From Holosporales bacterium (GTDB lineage: Bacteria > Pseudomonadota > Alphaproteobacteria > RUG11792): a stretch of DNA of 10,570 nucleotides. Made by a program: the position numbers and the translations under genes. This document shows positions 4,207 through 10,570 of the stretch, in pieces. The number at the start of each line of letters is the position of its first letter. Within the stretch, counting starts at the first letter, position 1. The notes under the pieces were generated by a model, which made no database searches, was not told the origin of the DNA, and was given only the letters and a program-made list of their open reading frames with translations. The stretch is taken from the NCBI GenBank assembly GCA_031286725.1, contig JAITTR010000010.1, forward strand, positions 1 to 10,570. The letters run 5' to 3'.

Positions 4207-6791
4207 TCTATTTTATCGCCTTCTTTAAAGTCGTTATACCCTTCCGCCAATATGCCGCATTCATGACCCTGTCTAGATTCTTTTATTTCGTCTTTTTCAT
4301 GCTTCATAGATCTTATTTTACCTTCGAAGACCAACTTGCCATCTCTTATTACTTTTATTTTCGAATCTGCTCTTTTTATAATACCTTCTGGAACGTAGCA
4401 CCCTGCGATGGTTCCGTATCGACTTATTACAAATATCTTTCGAACGTCGGCAGCGCCTATATAATTCTCTTCAACAATAGGAGATAGCATAGTTCCCATA
4501 ATTTGTTTTATTTCTTCTGTTATACGATAAATTATGTTTTGAGATAGTATTGTAATATTATTAAGCTTTGCGGAGCTTTTTGCCAAAGACGTTATATTAA
4601 CGTTAAACCCGACTATTACGGCCCTCGTGTTTTTAGCGAAATCGACGTCGCTTTCGGTTATTGCGCCAAGGCTTTTTTCAACAATTTTTGTTTTTATTTC
4701 AGGATGTTGAATGAGTTCTATTGATGCGACAATAGCTTCTAGAGAGCCAAAAACGTCAGCTTTTATGAGAATGTTTAATTCTTTTGCTCCTAAATTTTCC
4801 CCGGCCATAAGCTGTTCAATAGATTTTATTGCAGTTGGATTTTTAGAAGATTTAATTACTGTCTTTCTGTATTCCGCAATTTCTCTGGTCATTTGTTCGC
4901 TGTCAATGACGGATAAAATATCCCCGGGCTCTGGAGCGGAATCAAACCCAATCAATTCAATAGGAGATGAAGGGCCGGCAGAAGTTATTTTTTTTCCTTT
5001 ATAGTCGTATATAGTTCTAACTTTTCCAAAAGAGGCTCCGGCTACAAACGCTTCTCCGTATTTTATGGTTCCATGTTGAACAATAATAGAAGAAACAATT
5101 CCTTTTCCCTTATCTATCCTTGATTCGATAACTGTTCCTACAGCCTTTCTGTTTGGATTTGCCTTAAGATCCAAAATCTCGGCTTGTAACAAAATAGTAT
5201 CCAACAAGTTGTTTAAGTTAGTATTCTTTAACGCTGAAATTTCGACGCTTAAAACATCTCCTCCAAAGTCTTCCAAAATAACTTCCCGAGCCATCAATTC
5301 AGCTTTTACTTTGTCTATATTTATATTAGGCCTATCGACTTTATTTATGGCGACGATTATTGGAACATTTTGAGTCTTAGCTTGGCTGATTACTTCTATA
5401 GTTTGTTCCTTTATTCCGTCATCGGCGGCCACGACAAGAACGATTATATCCGTTATAACCGCTCCCCTTTTTCTGATGTTAGAAAATGCGGCATGGCCTG
5501 GAGTGTCAATAAAAGTAATCTTTTTTCCATGAGTCGTTTCTATTTGATAAGCGGCGACGTGCTGAGTTATGCCTCCGGCTTCTTTTTGAGCCACGCCGGT
5601 TTTTCTAATAGCGTCAAGAAGCGTTGTTTTTCCATGATCCACATGACCCATAATAGCGACAATAGGGGCTCTTGGATGCATATCTTTTGGATCGTCGACG
5701 ATATTCTCAACTTCGTTTTCTATATCGGAATCGGAAACTCTTTTTGGAATATGGCCAAACTCAGAACAAATAATCTCCGCAGTATCGGCATCAATTGTTT
5801 GATTAACCGTCGCAATAGTTCCTATAGATAGCAAGTATTTTATAATTTCGGAAGACCTCGCGGCCATTCTATTCGCCAATTCGGCTATGGTAATATTATC
5901 GGGAATCAAAACTTCCCTAACGACTTTCACGACTTCAAATTCTTTATTGATAGAATTTTTAAGCTTCATTTTTGCTCTTCTTAACGAAGCTTCTGATCTT
6001 GTTCTTTCTTCAAAATCGTTATTTAAGACTCTATCGAGTATTGTCCTAGAGATTTTACCGCTGGACTGGCTTTTCTTAGGGAACGCTCTTTCCCTTACGA
6101 CAACCTTTATCTTTTTTCTCGACGAGACGTTTTCCTTCAAATCTTCAGGGGATTTAGCTTTAAATCTTGAGGGCTGAGTTTTATTGAGAAGTATATTTGG
6201 AAAATCCGAATTAAGAGTTGGAGGATTTTGCTCAAATTCCTTTTTTTTATTATTCGCCAAATTTTTATCAAGATTAGAAGCTTTTCTTAAATGCTCTCTC
6301 GCTCTAAATACGACTGGTTGCGTAGTATTCGATTGAGAGTTAAATTTTTCTTCTTTTCTTTTATTGCGACGTTCAGGTCTTATAAAAGGCTCAGGTTCTT
6401 TGACGGATACGGATAAAGGCGAAGGGTTTCTTTCATCGAGAATTTTTAAACTTTCCGCTTCAAATTCATTTTGCCCAGAAGAAAGTCGAGATGCGGAATA
6501 ATCCGTTTCCTCTTCTTTCATAGCCTCCTGCAGAGCTTTTACCCTTGTTTTAAATTCTTGATCCGTTAGGTTTCCCAAATTGACAGAACTTTCAGATTTA
6601 TTAGAAATCTTCTCGAAATTAGAGTTGGGCTCGTCTATATCGACAGATAATCCTCGCTTTCTTCTTTTGATCTCAATTTCAACGGTTTTCCCAGTCGAAG
6701 ATGAAGCTCTACGGAACATGCCTCCCCCTCCCGGCTTTATCGAAATAGTTTTTCTACTAGCGTCATTGTTTTTATCGCTCGAATCTGTCAT
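4167..6791 (-). CDS. infB: Translation initiation factor IF2
   Basis: IF2 is the GTPase that brings initiator fMet-tRNA to the 30S subunit and drives subunit joining. The 874-residue protein has the full plan. There is a basic, low-complexity N-terminal region of about 280 residues with an IF2-associated segment (LTDQEFKTRVKALQEAMKEE, 75-94). The IF2-N module follows (NITIAELANRMAARSSEIIK, 299-318). The G domain has G1 GHVDHGKTT (382-390), G2 GGITQH (406-411), G3 DTPGH (429-433), G4 NKVD (483-486) and G5 SALK (519-522). The EF-Tu-like, IF2-specific and C-terminal fMet-tRNA-binding domains complete it. The ATG at 6791 lies 23 bases after nusA, with AGAAAGG upstream. No ylxR gene intervenes. 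All catalytic motifs are intact, in contrast to the decayed copy near 447-950. Confidence 0.97.
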   Translation of the reverse strand: MTDSSDKNNDASRKTISIKPGGGGMFRRASSSTGKTVEIEIKRRKRGLSVDIDEPNSNFEKISNKSESSVNLGNLTDQEFKTRVKALQEAMKEEETDYSASRLSSGQNEFEAESLKILDERNPSPLSVSVKEPEPFIRPERRNKRKEEKFNSQSNTTQPVVFRAREHLRKASNLDKNLANNKKKEFEQNPPTLNSDFPNILLNKTQPSRFKAKSPEDLKENVSSRKKIKVVVRERAFPKKSQSSGKISRTILDRVLNNDFEERTRSEASLRRAKMKLKNSINKEFEVVKVVREVLIPDNITIAELANRMAARSSEIIKYLLSIGTIATVNQTIDADTAEIICSEFGHIPKRVSDSDIENEVENIVDDPKDMHPRAPIVAIMGHVDHGKTTLLDAIRKTGVAQKEAGGITQHVAAYQIETTHGKKITFIDTPGHAAFSNIRKRGAVITDIIVLVVAADDGIKEQTIEVISQAKTQNVPIIVAINKVDRPNINIDKVKAELMAREVILEDFGGDVLSVEISALKNTNLNNLLDTILLQAEILDLKANPNRKAVGTVIESRIDKGKGIVSSIIVQHGTIKYGEAFVAGASFGKVRTIYDYKGKKITSAGPSSPIELIGFDSAPEPGDILSVIDSEQMTREIAEYRKTVIKSSKNPTAIKSIEQLMAGENLGAKELNILIKADVFGSLEAIVASIELIQHPEIKTKIVEKSLGAITESDVDFAKNTRAVIVGFNVNITSLAKSSAKLNNITILSQNIIYRITEEIKQIMGTMLSPIVEENYIGAADVRKIFVISRYGTIAGCYVPEGIIKRADSKIKVIRDGKLVFEGKIRSMKHEKDEIKESRQGHECGILAEGYNDFKEGDKIECYEIVLKQRSMD

Positions 6792-6814
6792 CCAGGTTTA
6801 GCCCTTTCTAAAAC

Positions 6815-8344
6815 TTATTTTTCATTTTCGAACCACTTTTCTCTTATTTTCATAATAAGGGTTTCAGATTCTTTTTTATTGAGAAAATCCCCAGCTATTT
6901 CCATAAGCTCGTCGGTTGAAAGAGAGCCTAAGTCATCTAAGCTCTTTATACCCGCTTTTACTAACGCTTCAAGCAACTCGGGACTAATCATTTTATATTG
7001 CAAAATATCGTCGTTTACTCCCTTTTCTTTGCAGAGTTTTTCTATATCTTTTTTCTTGTTTTCCAAAAACAAAACGGCCCTTTGCTTGATTTCTGAAGCT
7101 ATATCGTCATCAAAACCCTCTATAGAGGACAACGACGAAAGATTGACAACAGACAAATCGTATATAGAGTTATACCCTTCTCCTATAAGCAAATGAGCGA
7201 CAATTTCGTCAACGTCTAGGTTTTCCGTCAACAATTTTACAAGTCTTGCGCTTTCTTTAGCCCTATTTTCCGCGTCTTGTTCTTCCGTCACAATGCTTAT
7301 ATTCCAGCCGGTTAGTTTTGATGCGAGCCTAACGTTTTGTCCTCGGCGGCCAATAGCGGCGCTTAGTTGATCTGTCGGGACAACAGCGTCCACACAGCTC
7401 CCTGATTCTTCCATAACGATTCTAGAAACTTCGGCCGGGGTTAAACTATTGACAATAAAAATAGCGGGATTATCCGACCATTGAATGATATCAATTTTCT
7501 CGCCTTTTAATTCGTTAACCACGGCTTGGACTCTTGAGCCTTTTACTCCAACGCAAGTCCATATTGGATCTAGGCTCGTATCGGAAGAGGCGACCGCCAT
7601 TTTCGCTTTGCTTCCAGGATCCCTAGCGACACCCATTATTTTTATGACGCCGTCATATATTTCTGGAACTTCTTGCTCGAAAATCTTTTTCAAAAAATCG
7701 GGATGAGTTCTCGAAAGATAAAGAAGCGGGCCATTTTGATCGCTATTAAGAGAAACCAAAAGAACTTTTATCCTATCTCCAATTTTAAAAGTTTCGTTAG
7801 GAATTATATCGGATCTTTTGATGATTCCTTCAGTTCTTCCGATATCCAAAATTATATCCTGAAAATCGATCCTTTTTACAATTCCGGTTATTATGTCGCC
7901 GACTCTTTCGGAAAATTCTTCATACTGATTATTCCTTTCGGCCAACTGAACTCTTTGGATTATAATTTGTCGAGCGGCTTGAGCCGCGACTCTTCCAAAC
8001 TCAATCGCCGGAAGCTTATCCTCTATTACTCCGCCGATTGTCGCTTCAGAATCTCGTATCAAAGCGTTTGTTAAAGAAATCTCTATATCTTCGTCTTCAA
8101 TTTGATCTACAATATTCCATACTCGAAAAACCTCTATTTCCCCACTTTTTCTATCGATTCTAGCCGTTAGATTTTTTCCTTCTCCATATTTCATTTGAGC
8201 AGTTTTTACAATGGCGTCTTCCATCGCCTCGAGAACTTCTTCCCTATCTATTCCCTTATCTCTGGCGACGATATCCGCAACTTGTAAAATTTCATTTTTT
8301 ATCCCAATGCGTGGACTGTCTTCAACTTTTATCTTCCTGCTCAC
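6815..8344 (-). CDS. nusA: Transcription termination/antitermination factor NusA
   Basis: NusA binds RNA polymerase and nascent RNA, and modulates pausing, intrinsic and Rho-dependent termination and rRNA antitermination. The 509 residues show the N-terminal polymerase-binding domain (about 15-135, with IDREEVLEAMEDAIVKTAQ), the S1 domain (about 147-212), KH1 and KH2 (about 225-352, with GSRVQAVVNELKGEKIDIIQ and AIGRRGQNVRLASKLTGW), and two C-terminal helix-hairpin-helix units (about 372-425 and 455-500). The two-unit tail is usual in Proteobacteria. The family's GACVG turn reads WTCVG here (262-266), a mild departure. The start is GTG at 8344 with AGGAG 12 bases upstream; no ATG lies close. 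It is in one operon with rimP (28-base gap) and infB. Confidence 0.96.
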   Translation of the reverse strand: MSRKIKVEDSPRIGIKNEILQVADIVARDKGIDREEVLEAMEDAIVKTAQMKYGEGKNLTARIDRKSGEIEVFRVWNIVDQIEDEDIEISLTNALIRDSEATIGGVIEDKLPAIEFGRVAAQAARQIIIQRVQLAERNNQYEEFSERVGDIITGIVKRIDFQDIILDIGRTEGIIKRSDIIPNETFKIGDRIKVLLVSLNSDQNGPLLYLSRTHPDFLKKIFEQEVPEIYDGVIKIMGVARDPGSKAKMAVASSDTSLDPIWTCVGVKGSRVQAVVNELKGEKIDIIQWSDNPAIFIVNSLTPAEVSRIVMEESGSCVDAVVPTDQLSAAIGRRGQNVRLASKLTGWNISIVTEEQDAENRAKESARLVKLLTENLDVDEIVAHLLIGEGYNSIYDLSVVNLSSLSSIEGFDDDIASEIKQRAVLFLENKKKDIEKLCKEKGVNDDILQYKMISPELLEALVKAGIKSLDDLGSLSTDELMEIAGDFLNKKESETLIMKIREKWFENEK

Positions 8345-8372
8345 TTTATAAAATATCTCCTACGAACCGTGC

Positions 8373-8861
8373 TTATTTAACAGACTTAAACCCGTCTATA
8401 TTAGAATTGCTAATTTCATCGTAAACAAAATCAATAGACGAACTACCGTCAATTAGCGGTATATCCAATTCCAATTTTACGCTATTTTCATTAGCAAAGT
8501 CCAAAATTCCTTTAAATATTTTTCTTCCGCCTTTTAAAGCGTATGTTTTTACTACAACAGGCTTGCCGATAAATCTTATGTAATCTTTAACTTTTACCAA
8601 CGGCCTGTTAATTCCCGTCGAGGAAACTTCTAAATTATAGCGTCCGCTTATAGGATTCGCAACGTCTAAACAAACAGATATGGCCCTGCTGACTTTTTCG
8701 CAATTTTCTATCGTCGCAGCCGAACCGTCAGATTTCTCAATCATCACTTGCAAAGTCTTCGATTTTGCAGACCTAAAAATAGCGATTCGAACTATAGAAC
8801 ATCCAAATTCTTCTATAATTGGAGATATTTCGTCTTCTATTTTTGTCGTTAATACGGACAT
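8373..8861 (-). CDS. rimP: Ribosome maturation factor RimP
   Basis: RimP binds the free 30S subunit and assists its late assembly. The product (162 residues from this start) has the expected two-domain form. The N-terminal alpha/beta domain ends in the hallmark YNLEVSSTGINRPLVKVKDY, preceded by TLQVMIEKSDGSAATIENCE and ISVCLDVANPISGR. The C-terminal SH3-like domain has GRKIFKGILDFANENSVKLE. A longer TTG start at 8882 is possible, adding MLKNKVA. I prefer the ATG at 8861 because a perfect -10 box at 8901-8896 would put the RNA start within a few bases of the TTG. The ribosome site is weak (AAAG) for either choice. It is the first gene of the nusA-infB operon, the usual place in bacteria. Confidence 0.93.
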   Translation of the reverse strand: MSVLTTKIEDEISPIIEEFGCSIVRIAIFRSAKSKTLQVMIEKSDGSAATIENCEKVSRAISVCLDVANPISGRYNLEVSSTGINRPLVKVKDYIRFIGKPVVVKTYALKGGRKIFKGILDFANENSVKLELDIPLIDGSSSIDFVYDEISNSNIDGFKSVK

Positions 8862-8895
8862 TGCAACTTTATTCTTTAACAAAGATTACTATAGT

Positions 8896-8901
8896 ATTAT
8901 A
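8896..8901 (-). promoter_or_regulatory. -10 box of the rimP-nusA-infB operon
   Basis: On the minus strand a perfect TATAAT (8901-8896), preceded by GCG, stands before rimP. The nearest -35-like hexamer, TTGATT, is only 14 bases away, so the -35 element is weak or the spacing is unusual. Transcription would begin near 8889. Confidence 0.45.
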
Positions 8902-8975
8902 CGCGATTAAAACTAAATCAAGAGTTTTGATCGCAAGGGTTAGTTTTAAAATTGGCTTTAGTAATATTTATCTCT

Positions 8976-9095
8976 TCAATATATAGGATAGTTGTTGTTA
9001 TCAGCTATCGAAATCAGAGGAACAACGTACTCCTGTTCCCTTTGCTTGAGAACCAGATTCGTATACATCCCTCTGTAATAAAACTCACTTAGTGC
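8976..9095 (-). other. Coding-like tail of an unidentified gene
   Basis: Between the TAG that ends its frame upstream (9096-9098) and a TGA at 8976-8978, the minus strand reads ALSEFYYRGMYTNLVLKQRE and then QEYVVPLISIADNNNYPIY. Its base composition is richer than the AT-rich gap next to it and closer to the alcohol dehydrogenase relic. It may be the 3' end of a decayed gene that arrived with the neighbouring accessory genes. I do not recognise the family. The rest of 8902-9125 holds nothing more than the rimP promoter. Confidence 0.25.
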
Positions 9096-9125
9096 CTAGC
9101 ATGCTTTAAAAAATCAATGCGTTAG

Positions 9126-10285
9126 TTATTGACATAATTTTTGTGGATACGAAGCCTTATAAATTGCGACGCAATCCTCAATGCTCAACTCACATCTATC
9201 TGCCAAAAATGATCTGTCCATCGTTTCTTTTACATTTTTTGCGAGTGTTTCCAATTCATCTAGCGTAATACCGTAATCCGACATTTTTAGATCAGCTACG
9301 TCGCAATCTTCCTGAAGTTTTACCAAAGCTGTAATGAAATCCATTGGCACAGCGGCATTTTTCATGCCCATCGCCTGTGCCATGCGGATAAAACGTTCGT
9401 CGCACACATGTTTGTTGATGAAATGTGTGAAATACGCTTTGCTGATCATGATGAGACCGGCTCCGTGCGGAAGATCCCGATGAAAAGCCGACATTGCATA
9501 TTTCAAAGAATGCTCACTAGTGGTTGAGTTAATATACAAAACAACTCCGGAAAAAGTATTGCCGAAAGCAATTTTTTCGCGAGCATCGATATCGTTTCCG
9601 TCTTGACCCGCTCTCGCAAGATTGCGTCCAACGTTTTCTAGGGCAGCAATCACGTGCATATCGCTGCATTCTTGGAAATGTATCCTTCAATGCTGTGAAA
9701 CACGGCATTAAACCCCTGATAGGCCGTAAATTTAGGTTGAAACCGTGATCATCAATTCTGGGTCGACAATCGATAGTACGGAAAACATATCATCGGTTCC
9801 AAACCCTATTTTTTCATGATTTGTTTCGTGCGTAACAACCGCCCATGGATCGATTTCCGAACCGGTTCCGGCTGTCGTTGTAATTGCAACTAATGGTAGC
9901 GGTTTATGTTTCATGGACTGCCCTTTACCGCTTCCGGCAGAAACATAATCCCAATAATCGCCTTCATTAGCTGCCATGACGGCAATTGCTTTATGCAACT
10001 CCCGCCGCCCAGAGCAATAATAAAATCGCAGCGATTTTCTTTTGCAAACGACGTACCTGCCATAACCGTTGATTTAAGCGGATTAGGCTGAACCTCAGCG
10101 AACACTATAGTTTTTCTACACCTAAAAGTTTCATTTGTTCTTCAGTACGCCTCAGATACCCGTTTGCTTTCGTGGATTTTCCGTTCGAGATAACAATCAG
10201 CGTTCCGGCTTTTTTGCTCGTGGAGATTGTTCAATTCACCGACTACAAATAAAATTCTCGTCGGTACATACATACTAAAACTCAT
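9126..10285 (-). pseudogene. Iron-containing alcohol dehydrogenase, multiply frameshifted
   Basis: Family members reduce aldehydes to alcohols with NAD(P)H using a bound metal ion. Read across frames the relic covers the whole protein: SFSMYVPTRILF, LIVISNGKSTKANGYLRRTE, VFAEVQPNPLKSTVMAG, the nucleotide-binding IALGGGSC, AIAVMAANEGDYWDYVS, the TTTAGTGSEIDPWAVV turn, FTAYQGFNAVFHSIEGYIS, SEHSLKYAMSAF with LPHGAGL, and the C-terminal YKASYPQK. Frame changes fall after LHEQK, after the VEKL stretch, after GGGSC, at TVST (TAA) and after KNAA, with small deletions at some. The metal-ligand aspartate expected in GFDAxxH is asparagine (GFNAVFH). Start choice: the ATG at 10285 has AGGAG eight bases upstream, while the ATG at 10291 is too close to it. 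Two 60-base samples give about 50% GC, well above the housekeeping genes, which suggests transfer. Confidence 0.88.
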
Positions 10286-10296
10286 ACTCATTACTC

Positions 10297-10569
10297 CTAA
10301 ATCAATGATAATTGCCTGTCTTCAACTGCGTATTCCGGAACAGAAATCGACGCTCCGTTTTCAAGCCACTCGGCAATAAATCTCCGATGACATATCTCTC
10401 CTGGTTTTTCATAGCATAACAGCACTAAATTCTTTTTTCCATTGTTCTCCAACATTTTCAGAAAATCTTCGTATACCCTTATTGGAGACAGCTTACCCAA
10501 AATCTCATCGCGATATTTCTTCATGGTTTCTACTGGAGAAACAGCTCTAGTTCGGAGTAAATAAAGAAA
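10297..10569 (-). CDS. DUF488-family protein, C-terminal part
   Basis: The minus frame is open to the right edge, so the N-terminus lies outside the window; an internal ATG at 10524 would leave only 75 residues. The conserved end of the DUF488 family is clear: KKYRDEILGKLSPIRVYEDF, then NLVLLCYEKPGEICHRRFIA and EWL. The C-Y-E-x-P-x-x-x-C-H-R-R motif, with its cysteines and histidine, is diagnostic. The function of the family is not established. The TAG stop is fused to the ribosome site of the alcohol dehydrogenase (TAGGAGTAATGAG), so the two were one translationally coupled unit and probably arrived together. This gene still looks intact where visible. Confidence 0.75.
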   Translation of the reverse strand, partial: FLYLLRTRAVSPVETMKKYRDEILGKLSPIRVYEDFLKMLENNGKKNLVLLCYEKPGEICHRRFIAEWLENGASISVPEYAVEDRQLSLI

Positions 10570-10570
10570 C

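Noticed and set aside
1..10570. CRISPR array, phage module, toxin-antitoxin pair or defence island
   Set aside because: There are no regularly spaced repeats, no cas, integrase, capsid or toxin-like genes, and no gene cluster of unknown function beyond the small remnants listed.

Overview
The window is an AT-rich chromosomal segment, most likely from an alphaproteobacterium with a host-associated or gut lifestyle. This rests on protein resemblance. YebC begins MAGHSQFKNIMYRKG, RimP carries LEVSSTGINRPL, NusA has the two C-terminal helix-hairpin-helix units, and there is a Mic60/mitofilin-like (COG4223-type) membrane protein of the kind found in Alphaproteobacteria. Low GC, decayed gene copies and foreign-looking genes suggest a genome under reductive decay. 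I cannot name the genus.

Layout. 2-337 (+) is the C-terminal end of an M16-family zinc peptidase. 338-1432 has no intact gene. It holds a decayed second copy of the 5' part of infB (about 447-950, minus), interrupted by a block (626-809) with imperfect 35-base inverted arms whose interior resembles the tail of an Rpn/PD-(D/E)XK transposase. It also holds unidentified coding debris and a short nusA-like scrap. 1433-2611 (-) is a two-gene unit, the Mic60-like gene then xseB, behind a good sigma-70-type promoter. 2694-3413 (-) is yebC with its own promoter. 3688-8882 (-) is the rimP-nusA-infB operon, followed by a lipoprotein gene that resembles lptE and overlaps the end of infB. 8911-10570 is a GC-richer accessory stretch: an unidentified coding-like tail, a multiply frameshifted iron-containing alcohol dehydrogenase, and the C-terminal part of a DUF488 protein, the last two formerly translationally coupled.

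The intact genes are housekeeping. RimP matures the 30S subunit, NusA controls pausing and termination, and IF2 starts translation. XseB is the small subunit of exonuclease VII, YebC is a translation or transcription factor, LptE helps deliver lipopolysaccharide, and the Mic60-like protein probably shapes or scaffolds the inner membrane. ylxR is missing between nusA and infB, and rbfA does not follow infB, unlike the usual order.

I found no convincing undescribed defence, mobile or biosynthetic system. The most notable observations are the collinear infB(-nusA) relic with its arm-bounded insertion, the rearranged infB-lptE junction, and the transferred then decayed DUF488-alcohol dehydrogenase pair.
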